64,000 bases of DNA from positions 62,001 through 126,000 of the forward strand of contig NZ_JAQSDA010000003.1 of NCBI RefSeq assembly GCF_029945685.1, given 5' to 3'. Below the pieces are notes generated by a model. That model was not told the DNA's origin and ran no database searches. It was given only the letters and a program-made list of their open reading frames with translations. This document shows positions 52,769 to 60,781 of this stretch, one piece after another. Every line of letters starts with the position of its first letter. The first letter of the stretch is position 1. Made by a program: the position numbers and the translations under genes. Origin of the DNA: Polaromonas sp. Lineage in GTDB: Bacteria > Pseudomonadota > Gammaproteobacteria > Burkholderiales > Burkholderiaceae_C.

Positions 52769-53368
52769 CTAGCCCGGCGGCAATCCCAGCGCGTTAAAGG
52801 TCAGCATGGCGGCCCAGGCATCATTGGCGGCGTAGACCAGCTGGCTTTCGCTGAGCTGGCGGTTGGCCCAGTTGGAGGTGGTGGCCTTTTTCGATTTCAG
52901 GAAGCGGCGATTGAATAACACGGCCACCGCACCACGCACGCCAATCTCTTTCGCATAACCCCTTTTCCGGAACACCACGTTGAGGTCCAGCACATTGCGC
53001 GGCTCCACGCCCAGGGTCCGGCGGATCTGCGTATGGTCGCCGGCCAGGCCGAAGCCAACCTTGGTAATGTGGCCAGCTTCCAGCAGTGCTGCCACCACCT
53101 CCCGGCAGCGCGGATCGAAAAGCTGGAACACCCAGGCACGCTCCAGCGTGGACAATTGCACCACATGCGGACCCTCGGAGACCTGGTCTCGAAAAAACGT
53201 GGGCTTGGACTCGGTGTCGAAACCGAGTGCGCTGCAGCCCGACAGGAAATTCCAGGCGTCCTCGGCCTGCGCCGCAGTGGCGACCAGCACGATGTCCGCC
53301 AGGCCCAGGCGCTCCAGTGGCTCCAGCAGCGCGAGTTCATCGCGGCTCGGCGAGGTGAATTGCGGCAT
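52769..53368 (-). CDS. 3'-5' exonuclease (DnaQ/RNase D-like)
   Basis: This 199-residue protein has a DEDDy exonuclease core: LGFDTESKPTF (DxE), VVQLSTLERAWVF, VGFGLAGDHTQIRRTLG (D) and SESQLVYAANDAWAAMLTF (Y..D). It resembles RNase D-like exonucleases of the DNA-polymerase-A-exo type. It begins 22 nt after the enamidase-like gene on the same strand, so it may be the last gene of that operon or a separate unit that reads through. Confidence 0.82.
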   Translation of the reverse strand: MPQFTSPSRDELALLEPLERLGLADIVLVATAAQAEDAWNFLSGCSALGFDTESKPTFFRDQVSEGPHVVQLSTLERAWVFQLFDPRCREVVAALLEAGHITKVGFGLAGDHTQIRRTLGVEPRNVLDLNVVFRKRGYAKEIGVRGAVAVLFNRRFLKSKKATTSNWANRQLSESQLVYAANDAWAAMLTFNALGLPPG

Positions 53369-53389
53369 GGTCGACGCGGGCGCCCGGCC

Positions 53390-54586
53390 TCAGCCCGGCA
53401 CCACCATGCTGGGAATGGTGGTGGCCGGCGGCGTGTTGCGGCTGCGGCCGCTGCGTACAATGCCGTCGATCATCACCATGCCCACACCGGGGATGTCGCC
53501 GCGCTGGACGCTGTCGAGCAGGTTCAGCCCGGATGAATGCTGGGCCTTGTCCATGAACACGAAGTCGGCATCGCGGCCGACCTCGATCAGGCCGCAGTTG
53601 AGCTGGCGGATACGCGCGGTGTTGCCGGTGGCAAAACAGAAGGCCAGTTCGGCCGGAATGTTGCCCAGGCTGGACAGCAGGGCGATGAGCCGCAACATGC
53701 CCAGCGGCTGCACGCCGGAGCCGGCGGGCCCGTCGGTGCCGAGAATCACCCGGTGCGGGCATTTGAGCTGCAGCGCGGCCTGCGCTGCGGCAATCGCGAC
53801 CTTCTCGTTGCCGTTGTGCACGATCTCGATGGCGCGCGAGGACTTCTCACAGAGCTCGCAGACATGCTGCTCGGACAGGGCGGTGTGGCCGCCGTTGATG
53901 TGGCCGATCACGTCGGCGTCGGCTTCCAGCACCACGTCCTTGTCGATCAGGCCGGAGCCGGGAATCGACGGGCCACCGGTGTGGATGGTGCTCTGGATGC
54001 CGTACTTGCGGGCCCAGGCCACCATCTCCCTGGCCTCGTAGCCGGCCTTGACCGAACCCAGGCCGACCTCACCGAGCAGCGTGACGCCGGCCTCGGCCAG
54101 CTGTTTGAAATCGTCCTCGACCATGCCTTTTTCGATGATCGGGGCGCCAGCCAGCACCTTGACGCCGCCGGGACGGAAGTTGTCGAAAGCGCGCTGCGCG
54201 GTGATGGCCAGGGCCTTGAGCCCGACGATGTCCTTGGGGCGGCCGGGCAGGTGCACCTCACCGGCCGAAATCATGGTGGTGACGCCGCCGTGCATGGTCG
54301 AATCAATCCAGCCGATCTGGTTTTGCCGCGGCGTCCAGTCGCCGAACACGGGATGGACATGGCTGTCGATCAGGCCCGGGCAAACGCAGGTCTGGTGCGC
54401 ATCGATGATGGTCTGTGCGCCCTCGGTGTCGCAGTCTTTGGCCTTGCCGACGGCGACGATCAGCCCGTCGTTCACGACAATCGTGTCCGCGTCCAGAATC
54501 GGCTGGTCGATGTCACCGGACAGCAGCAGTCCGATGTTTCTGATCACCACTTTTCCGGATTTTCCGGTCGATACAGCTTCTGCCAT
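53390..54586 (-). CDS. Enamidase-like amidohydrolase
   Basis: This 398-residue amidohydrolase has metal motif GLIDSHVHPVFGDWTP (H76, H78), STMHGGVTTMISAGEVHLPGRP, TIHTGGPSIPGSG, ADVIGHINGGHTAL and the late ILGTDGPAGSGVQ aspartate. The wording matches enamidase of nicotinate fermentation, which hydrolyses 1,4,5,6-tetrahydro-6-oxonicotinate to ammonia and 2-formylglutarate using Fe and Zn. It lies downstream of fdxA, fpr and tetR on one strand and opposite a 6-hydroxynicotinate-reductase-like gene, exactly the pairing expected. The substrate in this organism is inferred only. Confidence 0.85.
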   Translation of the reverse strand: MAEAVSTGKSGKVVIRNIGLLLSGDIDQPILDADTIVVNDGLIVAVGKAKDCDTEGAQTIIDAHQTCVCPGLIDSHVHPVFGDWTPRQNQIGWIDSTMHGGVTTMISAGEVHLPGRPKDIVGLKALAITAQRAFDNFRPGGVKVLAGAPIIEKGMVEDDFKQLAEAGVTLLGEVGLGSVKAGYEAREMVAWARKYGIQSTIHTGGPSIPGSGLIDKDVVLEADADVIGHINGGHTALSEQHVCELCEKSSRAIEIVHNGNEKVAIAAAQAALQLKCPHRVILGTDGPAGSGVQPLGMLRLIALLSSLGNIPAELAFCFATGNTARIRQLNCGLIEVGRDADFVFMDKAQHSSGLNLLDSVQRGDIPGVGMVMIDGIVRSGRSRNTPPATTIPSMVVPG

Positions 54587-54642
54587 GTTGTTTGCCCTCT
54601 CAAAGGTCGTGTGTGGGAATGTCCGCCGGCGGCGCGCAGATG

Positions 54643-55332
54643 TCAGGGGTTGAGCATCACCGTGCGCAGCACGGTGCTGGTGATGAAAGCCTGCCAGTCG
54701 GCCAGGGCCTCGGGTGTCTGCAGGTCTTCCCCGAGAAAGGCAGACAGCGTGTGGCGGTTGGAGATGTAGAAGTAGCCGGTCGCCGCGATCAGCAGGTACA
54801 CATTTCGTGCGGAGATGTCAGCGCGAAACACCTTCTTTTTCACCCCGCTTTCCAGCAGCTTCTGGATGATCGCGATGGCGGGCGACGAGTATTCCCGGGC
54901 ACGCATGGACTTGGAGATGTGTTTGCCGCGGTGCAGGTTTTCGGTGTTGAGCAGCGTGATGAACTCGGGGTTCTTGCTGTAATAAGTCACGACAAAACGG
55001 ATGACTTCCTTGAGCGACTCCACCGGCTGCTCCAGGTCGAGGTCGAGCTCCAGCTCGGCATCGTTCATCCGGCGGTACATGTCTTCCAGCACTTCGATGA
55101 ACAGGCCTTCCTTGCTCCCGAAGTAGTAGTAAATCATCCGGTCGAAGGACTTGGCCGACAGCGAGATTTTTTCCACGCTGCCGCCCTCGTAGCCGTACCG
55201 CGCAAAGACCTTGGTGGCGGCACGCAGGATATTGTCGCGCGTGGTTTGCGCAGCCTGCTCCCGCACGCCCGGCCGCTTTGCTGAGGCGAGCCGGGCAGTC
55301 GCCGAGCGTGGGGATGTGGGTTTGGTGGCCAT
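54643..55332 (-). CDS. TetR-family regulator
   Basis: This 229-residue TetR regulator has a basic tail (MATKPTSPRSATARLASAKRP) followed by the HTH region TRDNILRAATKVFARYGYEGGSVEKISLSAKSFDRMIYYYFGSKEGLF in outline, then a C-terminal ligand domain of about 130 residues. It is encoded between fpr and the enamidase-like gene, so it probably controls this pathway and its own operon through the palindromes between fdxA and the reductase gene. A full 87-bp repeat lies between it and fpr. Confidence 0.9.
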   Translation of the reverse strand: MATKPTSPRSATARLASAKRPGVREQAAQTTRDNILRAATKVFARYGYEGGSVEKISLSAKSFDRMIYYYFGSKEGLFIEVLEDMYRRMNDAELELDLDLEQPVESLKEVIRFVVTYYSKNPEFITLLNTENLHRGKHISKSMRAREYSSPAIAIIQKLLESGVKKKVFRADISARNVYLLIAATGYFYISNRHTLSAFLGEDLQTPEALADWQAFITSTVLRTVMLNP

Positions 55333-55380
55333 GGCGTCAGCTAGCAGGCAATAAGCGTGGAGGTCTTCTCTTCACCAGCC

Positions 55381-55467
55381 GGGTCCGCGGAGCCGGCTTT
55401 GCCGGGCCGCAGGCGAAGCGCCCCCTCGGTGGGCAGCGTCGTAGGCGTAGCGACAAGCGTGGGGGCC
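55381..55467 (+). repeat. 87-bp GC-rich dispersed repeat, copy C
   Basis: GGGTCCGCGGAGCCGGCTTT at the start and AGCGTGGGGGCC at the end, again 87 nt. It begins 4 nt after the fpr stop in the direction of transcription and separates fpr from tetR in one operon. It differs from copy B at only a few positions in the first 58 nt. Confidence 0.93.
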
Positions 55468-55471
55468 ATAT

Positions 55472-56245
55472 TCACTGCTCGGCAAACGCGCGTTCGATCA
55501 CGAAGTCGCCGGGTCTGGAGGTGTTGCCTTCCACAAAGCCGCGTTTCTCAAGCATGTGTTTCAGGTCCTTGAGCATGCCCGGGCTGCCGCAGATCATGAC
55601 GCGGTCCTGCGCGGGGTCCAGCGCAGGCAGCTTCAGGTCTTCGAACATCTTGCCGGTTTCCATCAGGTCAGTGACGCGGCCCATGTTGCGGTAACTCTCG
55701 CGCGTCACGGTCGGGTAATACAGCAGCTGCCTGGACACCATGTCGCCGAGGAACTCGTGTTGGGGCAGATGGTCCACGACCAGGTCGTGGTAGGCCAGCT
55801 CGTCGGCCTGGCGCACGCCATGCACCAGAACGATCTGCTCGAACTGTTCGTAAGTTGCCGGGTCGCGGATGATGCTCATGAAGGGCGCCAAACCGGTTCC
55901 GGTGGACAGCAGGTACAGCCGCTTGCCGGGAAGCAGGTAGTCGATCACCAGGGTGCCGGTCGGCTTGCGCCCGACAATGATGGTGTCGCCCACCTTGATG
56001 TGCTGGAGACGCGACGTCAGGGGGCCGTCGGGCACCTTGATGCTCAGAAACTCCAGGTGTTCCTCATGGTTGGGGCTCACGATGCTGTAGGCCCGCAGCA
56101 GCGGCTTGTCGTTGACCCGCAGGCCTATCATCGTGAAATGGCCGTTGCTGAAGCGCAGCGAGGTGTCACGGGTGGTGGTGAAAGTAAACAGGCGATCCGT
56201 CCAGTGATGCACGGACAGGACACGTTCTTCGTTGAAGGCGCTCAT
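55472..56245 (-). CDS. fpr: Ferredoxin-NADP reductase
   Basis: This 257-residue flavoenzyme moves electrons between NADPH and ferredoxin. It has FAD motif LLRAYSIVSPNHEEHLEF, HIKVGDTIIVGRKPTGTLVID, the NADP-binding region LYLLSTGTGLAPFMSIIRDP and VLVHGVRQADEL, and the C-terminal MICGSPGMLKDLKHML with a final aromatic-poor VIERAFAEQ. It follows fdxA by 39 nt. In this operon it would charge the ferredoxin that feeds the 6-hydroxynicotinate-reductase-like enzyme. Confidence 0.94.
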   Translation of the reverse strand: MSAFNEERVLSVHHWTDRLFTFTTTRDTSLRFSNGHFTMIGLRVNDKPLLRAYSIVSPNHEEHLEFLSIKVPDGPLTSRLQHIKVGDTIIVGRKPTGTLVIDYLLPGKRLYLLSTGTGLAPFMSIIRDPATYEQFEQIVLVHGVRQADELAYHDLVVDHLPQHEFLGDMVSRQLLYYPTVTRESYRNMGRVTDLMETGKMFEDLKLPALDPAQDRVMICGSPGMLKDLKHMLEKRGFVEGNTSRPGDFVIERAFAEQ

Positions 56246-56284
56246 GGTGGTGAATGTAGGGGCTGAAGGTTCGGGTTGGATGAT

Positions 56285-56614
56285 TCAGCCGTCGAGATGA
56301 ATGCTCGCCAGCTTACCGGTTTTGTCTTTCCATTGCTCCGCCGTCGCCAGGGGCGCGATGCGCCTGGAAATGGTGGGCCATTGTCTGGCGAGGCGCTGGT
56401 TGAGCTCGAAAAAGGGTTCAAACTGCGCGGGCATGTCCGCGTCGGCGTAAATGGCGTTGACCGGACATTCGGGAATACACACGGCGCAGTCAATACACTC
56501 GTCCGGATCGATCACCAGAAAGTCCGGACCTTCCTTGAAGCAGTCCACCGGACAGACGTCCACACAATCCGTGTATTTGCATTTGATGCAGGCATCGGTG
56601 ACGACGTGGGTCAT
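56285..56614 (-). CDS. fdxA: 7Fe-type ferredoxin FdxA
   Basis: This 109-residue ferredoxin has two clusters: [25 protein letters not shown] and [17 protein letters not shown], the 3Fe-4S/4Fe-4S pattern of FdxA. The start is the ATG of MTHVVTDA; upstream in-frame codons cross the operator region and lack similarity. It is the first gene of fdxA-fpr-tetR-enamidase. Being placed opposite the reductase gene and next to fpr, it is the likely electron donor of that reductase. Confidence 0.95.
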   Translation of the reverse strand: MTHVVTDACIKCKYTDCVDVCPVDCFKEGPDFLVIDPDECIDCAVCIPECPVNAIYADADMPAQFEPFFELNQRLARQWPTISRRIAPLATAEQWKDKTGKLASIHLDG

Positions 56615-56678
56615 GGGATCCTTGGGGAGGGGGCTGCAGGTCAGGCCGCTGGCGCTCGATGGCGTCAATGTGCCATAC

Positions 56679-56722
56679 AAATGTAGTGAATGCAACATTT
56701 AAATGTAGTGCCCATAACATTT
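56679..56722. promoter_or_regulatory. Tandem palindromic operators O1 and O2
   Basis: Two adjacent 22-bp blocks of the form AAATGT-N10-ACATTT lie end to end: 56679-56700 (inner AGTGAATGCA) and 56701-56722 (inner AGTGCCCATA). They sit about 65-108 nt before the fdxA start. Their symmetric form fits a TetR-family dimer, and the tetR gene is in the same operon. Confidence 0.78.
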
Positions 56723-56756
56723 TTTGAGTGTTGCCGGACCTGACGCGTAAACACTA

Positions 56757-56785
56757 TTGCACAGACCCGATGTATGCGCTACATT
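56757..56785 (+). promoter_or_regulatory. Promoter for the reductase operon
   Basis: TTGCAC (56757-56762) and TACATT (56780-56785) are separated by 17 nt. The -10 lies within a CGCTACATT arm that pairs with AATGTAGCG 7 nt on, so regulator binding should block it. The predicted start is about 6-8 nt further, just before operator O3. Confidence 0.6.
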
Positions 56786-56791
56786 GATTTC

Positions 56792-56813
56792 AAATGTAGC
56801 GAGCGCAACATTC
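56792..56813. promoter_or_regulatory. Palindromic operator O3
   Basis: AAATGT-AGCGAGCGCA-ACATTC has the same layout as O1 and O2 and lies 65 nt before the reductase start, mirroring the O1 distance to fdxA. A half-site CGCTACAT recurs at about 56826-56833. Confidence 0.75.
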
Positions 56814-56877
56814 CAGTTAAGCAAGCGCTACATCCGGAATGACGTACAGGATGACCGGCGGTACGAAGGCAAACACG

Positions 56878-58512
56878 ATGACCGAGCATACAAAAACGGA
56901 CGGCTTACCAGGCATGGATTCCCCCGGGCTTCCCCAGGTCCTGGAAAAGGCCCGGCCGCGCAGCGAGCGAATGAACAGCGAGAAGATTGAATGCAATGCC
57001 TGTCCTGTGTTGTGTCAGATCTCCGACGGCCGCAGCGGCGCCTGCGACCGGTATGCCAACCAGGGCGGCACGCTGGTGCGGGTCGATCCGGTGCTCTTGC
57101 TGCGGCGCACCCTGGACGGCGGCGAGCCTGTGCTCGTGCCGTTCACGGCCCGACCTGTTGCTGCGGATGCGCCCGATGCTGCCGCATTGCCCGATGCCGC
57201 GCCGGAAGAAACCTCCTGGCGTGGTGATCTGCTGCTGGCCGACGAGGTGTTCGTCACCGGCGTGGGCTCCTCGACGACCTACCCCGACTACAAGCCGGCG
57301 CCTTTCATTGTGTCCTCCCGGGTAGCGGGGGTGGACCTGGTCACGGTGGTCACCGAGGGCATCTTCAGCTATTGCAGCCTCAAGGTGAAGATAGACACCG
57401 ACCGCTTCCTCGGCGCCGAGCAGGCCAACGTGCGCTTCAAGGGCGAGGTCGTCGGCCATGTGACCACGGCGGAATACGGCTCCCAGATGCTGTCGCTGGG
57501 CGGAGTGCACCACCTGACCGGGGGCAGCAAGAAAGAGGGCCGGGTGACGGTCGAGATGATGATGGCGCTTGGCAACAAGCAGCCGGCTGAACTCACGATT
57601 GACGGCGGCTCCCAGATCCTGATCCAGGCCGGCCGGGCACCCGTCGTCAACGGGGTGGAGGAAAAGCGCATGCGTGTGGGTTGTGGCTCGGCCACCATCG
57701 GCATTTTCGCGAAACAGTTCTACGGCAAGCTTGACGAGGTGGTGGTGGTCGATGATCACATCACTGGCGTGCTGACCGAGCACCAGGCCGGCCGCTGCCT
57801 GGACATGCGTCCCTCGGGGATCAGGATGCAGGGCCGCAAGTCGACGCCCGGACGATATTTCCAGGTGGCCAACCCCGGGACGGGGTGGGGTGGCACGGAC
57901 ATCGCCGATCCACTGGCCATCATTGAAGGGTGGGACGCCGAGGCGGCCTGGCCGGGCCTGCGGCTGCTCATGACGTCGACCACCGGCGAGCACGCCGGCT
58001 GGTATGTCCTGGACGACCAACTCCAGCCGGTGGAACAGGACATGCCTGAAGAGGTGCGCCGCATCGTCGAGCGTATCGGCGAAAACTGCGAGCCTTCGCT
58101 GACCACCGTGCTTTTTCTGGGCGGCGCCGGCGGCAGCCTGCGCGCGGGGGTCACGGAAAACCCGGTTTTGCTGACGCGCGCCATCAAGAACGCGCTGGTC
58201 AATGTCACCTGCGGCGGGGCGCCCGCCTATATCTGGCCCGGTGGCGGAATCACCGTGATGGTGGACGTCATGCGCATGCCGGACAACAGCTTCGGCACCG
58301 TACCGACACCGGCCATCGTCGCCCCGATTGAATTCAGCATGAAGCTCGATGACTACCGTGCATTGGGCGGCCACATGGATCATGTGCGCACGCTGGACGA
58401 TGCACTGCGGCGGGGAGCCTGGCACAACGAAGGTGCGCCCACGGCCCGTCAGTGGGTGCAGATGCCCGCAGCCAATCCGTGGCCGCTCGCGCGGCCGCCA
58501 CTGCTGGGCTGA
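56878..58512 (+). CDS. 6-hydroxynicotinate reductase-like iron-sulfur protein
   Basis: This 544-residue protein resembles the ferredoxin-dependent reductase that turns 6-hydroxynicotinate into 1,4,5,6-tetrahydro-6-oxonicotinate. It starts with a cysteine motif C39-x2-C42-x3-C46-x9-C56 (ECNACPVLCQISDGRSGAC), a likely Fe-S site. Later blocks are VFVTGVGSSTTYPDYKPAPF, GVDLVTVVTEGIFSYCSLKVKIDTDRFLGAE, GGVHHLTGGSKKEGRVTVEMM, and GGSLRAGVTENPVLLTRAIKN. The bacterial fermentation enzyme has covalent flavin and Fe-S clusters. The ATG with GAAGG at 8 nt is preferred; an inner ATG at codon 32 would still keep the cluster. Substrate here is inferred. Confidence 0.85.
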   Translation: MTEHTKTDGLPGMDSPGLPQVLEKARPRSERMNSEKIECNACPVLCQISDGRSGACDRYANQGGTLVRVDPVLLLRRTLDGGEPVLVPFTARPVAADAPDAAALPDAAPEETSWRGDLLLADEVFVTGVGSSTTYPDYKPAPFIVSSRVAGVDLVTVVTEGIFSYCSLKVKIDTDRFLGAEQANVRFKGEVVGHVTTAEYGSQMLSLGGVHHLTGGSKKEGRVTVEMMMALGNKQPAELTIDGGSQILIQAGRAPVVNGVEEKRMRVGCGSATIGIFAKQFYGKLDEVVVVDDHITGVLTEHQAGRCLDMRPSGIRMQGRKSTPGRYFQVANPGTGWGGTDIADPLAIIEGWDAEAAWPGLRLLMTSTTGEHAGWYVLDDQLQPVEQDMPEEVRRIVERIGENCEPSLTTVLFLGGAGGSLRAGVTENPVLLTRAIKNALVNVTCGGAPAYIWPGGGITVMVDVMRMPDNSFGTVPTPAIVAPIEFSMKLDDYRALGGHMDHVRTLDDALRRGAWHNEGAPTARQWVQMPAANPWPLARPPLLG

Positions 58513-58524
58513 GCCAGGCGACCC

Positions 58525-59442
58525 ATGGATGCCCAACGCACGCTTCTGCCCGACGGCCGCTGGCACTTCCAGCATGGTCCGATGGACATCGTCATTGGGG
58601 CCAGCGGCCGTCCGGCCTGTGTCGAGGCTGCCCATGCGGCGGCGTGGGAGCGCTTCACCGGCATGCTGGACGAACTGGTGCAGGAGCTCGCTGCCATGCG
58701 ACAACCGGTGAGCGGCGACTGTCCCTTGCGGGGCCCCATCGCCCGGCGCATGTGGCACGCCTGCCAGCCTTATCAAAGCAGTTTCATCACCCCGATGGCC
58801 GCAGTGGCCGGCGCCGTGGCGCAGGAACTGGTGGCCTGTTACGCCGTTGATGGCGTGACGCGTGCATGGGTCAACAATGGTGGTGACATCGCCTTGCATC
58901 TCACCCCCTCGCAGTCGGTGCGCATCGGGCTCTATGCTGATCTTTCGCGCCTGAGCATCGGTGAAATTCTCGACGGGGTGCAGACCGATGGTCAGTTCGA
59001 GGTGGCCAGTGTGCTGCCCGTGCGCGGTGTGGCCACCAGCGGCTGGCGCGGCCGCAGCTTTTCGCTTGGAATTGCAGACAGCGTCACGGTTCTCGCACGC
59101 ACCGCGTCCGAGGCCGACGCCGCGGCCACCGTCATTGCCAATGCGGTCAATCTGCAGGATGCCCGCATCCGCCGCCGGCCGGCCTGCGAATTGAAGGATG
59201 ATTGCGACCTCGGCGCGATTCCCGTCACGGTGGATGTCCCGCCACTGGAGCCGGCGCTGGTGCAGCAGGCCTTGCGGGCCGGCCTGAAGCGCGCGCAGGC
59301 TTTGCGCGCCGCAGGCCTGATCTGGTCGGCCGCGCTGGTTTGCCAGAATCAGGTGATGACCACCGATGCGGCGGAACGGGTGACCCTGAAAAACCGGGTC
59401 GCCGACGGTCGCAGAATGCAACTTGGTTCAGTATTTGCTTAA
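58525..59442 (+). CDS. UPF0280 family protein, ApbE-like fold
   Basis: This 305-residue UPF0280 protein has the flavin-transferase-like segments of the ApbE superfamily: WVNNGGDIALHL, GVATSGW, SVTVLARTASEADAAATVIANAV. It starts 12 nt after the reductase gene and is followed by two PF06684 genes. ApbE attaches FMN to target proteins; the relative of the neighbouring reductase contains covalent flavin. A role in flavinylation is an attractive inference, though UPF0280 itself has no proven activity. No clear flavinylation target motif of the DGATS type was found in the reductase. Confidence 0.8.
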   Translation: MDAQRTLLPDGRWHFQHGPMDIVIGASGRPACVEAAHAAAWERFTGMLDELVQELAAMRQPVSGDCPLRGPIARRMWHACQPYQSSFITPMAAVAGAVAQELVACYAVDGVTRAWVNNGGDIALHLTPSQSVRIGLYADLSRLSIGEILDGVQTDGQFEVASVLPVRGVATSGWRGRSFSLGIADSVTVLARTASEADAAATVIANAVNLQDARIRRRPACELKDDCDLGAIPVTVDVPPLEPALVQQALRAGLKRAQALRAAGLIWSAALVCQNQVMTTDAAERVTLKNRVADGRRMQLGSVFA

Positions 59443-59464
59443 TGAAATGGATGGACGCCAACCG

Positions 59465-60106
59465 ATGATTGAAATACGACGTATCTTCACGCATGTGGAG
59501 CAGATCTGGCACGAGTTCGGCCCGGTCGCCCCGGTGCCGCTGATGCGCGGCGCCATAGCAGCCGTGCTGACCAATCCGTTTGCCGGTCGTTACGAGGCCG
59601 ACATCCTGCCCATGATGGACGGGCTCCAGCCGGTCGGCATCGACATGGCCGAACGGTTGCGCGCGGCGATGGGCGTGCCGGCGGAGCGCATCGAGGGTTA
59701 CGGCAAGGGCGCCATCGTCGGCGCGGCGGGTGAGCTCGAACACGGTGCACTGTGGCACGTTCCCGGCGGCTACGCGATGCGGGAACTGCTGGGCTGGAAG
59801 GGTGATGCCGCGGCTTATGCCAAGGGGCAAGGCGAGGAAAAATCCGGGCGCCCCGGCAATGCCCTGTCCATCGTGCCTTCCACCAAAAAGGTGGGCGCGC
59901 CGGGCACTGCGCTGGATGTGCCGATGACGCACATCAATGCTGCCTATGTGCGCAGTCATTTTGACGCGATCGAAGTTCGCGTTCCCGGCGCCCCCCTGCC
60001 GGATGAAATTGTCTTTATTCTTGCCATGAGCACCGGTCCCCGTGTCCACGCCCGTGTGGGCGGGCTGGCAGCCCACGCCATCAGCAAGTGGGACGGTCTG
60101 CGCTAA
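59465..60106 (+). CDS. Amino acid synthesis family protein (PF06684), paralog 1
   Basis: This 213-residue protein is of PF06684 (formerly DUF1185), whose structures show a chorismate-mutase-like fold; function is unproven. Segments are IRRIFTHVEQIWHEFG, AAVLTNPFAGRYEADI, YGKGAIVGAAGELEHGALWH, GNALSIVPSTKKVGAPGTALDVPM and the conserved AAYVRSHFDAIEVRVPGAPLPDEIV. A later paralog shares these. A second group of about 15 residues (GWKGDAAAYAKGQGEEKSGR) is extra compared with paralog 2. The start is the ATG of MIEIRRIF. Confidence 0.8.
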   Translation: MIEIRRIFTHVEQIWHEFGPVAPVPLMRGAIAAVLTNPFAGRYEADILPMMDGLQPVGIDMAERLRAAMGVPAERIEGYGKGAIVGAAGELEHGALWHVPGGYAMRELLGWKGDAAAYAKGQGEEKSGRPGNALSIVPSTKKVGAPGTALDVPMTHINAAYVRSHFDAIEVRVPGAPLPDEIVFILAMSTGPRVHARVGGLAAHAISKWDGLR

Positions 60107-60147
60107 AGCGCCATCTACACAACGACAATACGCAAGGAAGAAGCAGC

Positions 60148-60732
60148 ATGACAGCCATGATCAGAAAAATCATCGTCCAGGTCGACGAGACCCGGATGGA
60201 AATGGGGCAAGCGGTCCATCCACCGACGCGGCGGGCGCTGGCCATGGCGGTGATCGCCAATCCGTTTGCCGGCAAGTACGTCGAGAACCTTGACGAGCTG
60301 ATCGCCATCGGGGAAGAGCTCGGCGGACTGCTGGGTGAAAAATGCGTGCAGGCGCTGGGCATCTCGTCCGACCAGGCACAAAGTTACGGCAAGGCGGCGA
60401 TTGTCGGCGAGGCTGGAGAACTGGAACACGCCGCAGCCATCCTGCACCCCAAGCTGGGTGCGCCCCTGCGCCTGGCGGTCCAGAAAGGCGCGGCGCTTGT
60501 GCCCTCCAGCAAGAAGCGGGGCGGCCTCGGGACCGCCATTGACGTTCCGCTCGGGCACAAGGACGCGGCTTTTGTGCGCAGCCATTTTGACGCCATGGAG
60601 GCGCGGGTCGCCGATGCACCGCGTGCCAATGAAATTGTGGTTGCTGTCGTCGTCACAGACAGCGGCCGGCCACTACCGCGCGTGGGCGGCTTGCAAGTCC
60701 ACGACATCAAGGGCGAGGATGGGCTCCGCTAG
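60148..60732 (+). CDS. Amino acid synthesis family protein (PF06684), paralog 2
   Basis: This 194-residue second PF06684 protein begins MIRKIIVQVDETRMEMGQAV and carries AVIANPFAGKYVENLDEL, YGKAAIVGEAGELEHAAAI, VPSSKKRGGLGTAIDVPLGHKDAAFVRSHFDAMEARVADAP in outline, and a C-terminal VVVTDSGRPLPRVGGLQVHDIKGEDGLR. AAGGAAG precedes the ATG. Two paralogs side by side suggest a heteromeric complex in which one handles a ring-opened intermediate, but no function is established. Confidence 0.8.
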   Translation: MTAMIRKIIVQVDETRMEMGQAVHPPTRRALAMAVIANPFAGKYVENLDELIAIGEELGGLLGEKCVQALGISSDQAQSYGKAAIVGEAGELEHAAAILHPKLGAPLRLAVQKGAALVPSSKKRGGLGTAIDVPLGHKDAAFVRSHFDAMEARVADAPRANEIVVAVVVTDSGRPLPRVGGLQVHDIKGEDGLR

Positions 60733-60781
60733 GCGGCGCTCCTCACCATCCATTCCGATCCACGACAAGCAGGAGTTTTTT

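Noticed and set aside
56905-59421. An open frame of more than 800 codons on the minus strand, opposite the reductase and UPF0280 genes
   Set aside because: It is composition-driven: high GC gives long antisense frames, and it shows no domain pattern (Arg, His and Gly rich) while the plus-strand genes have clear families.
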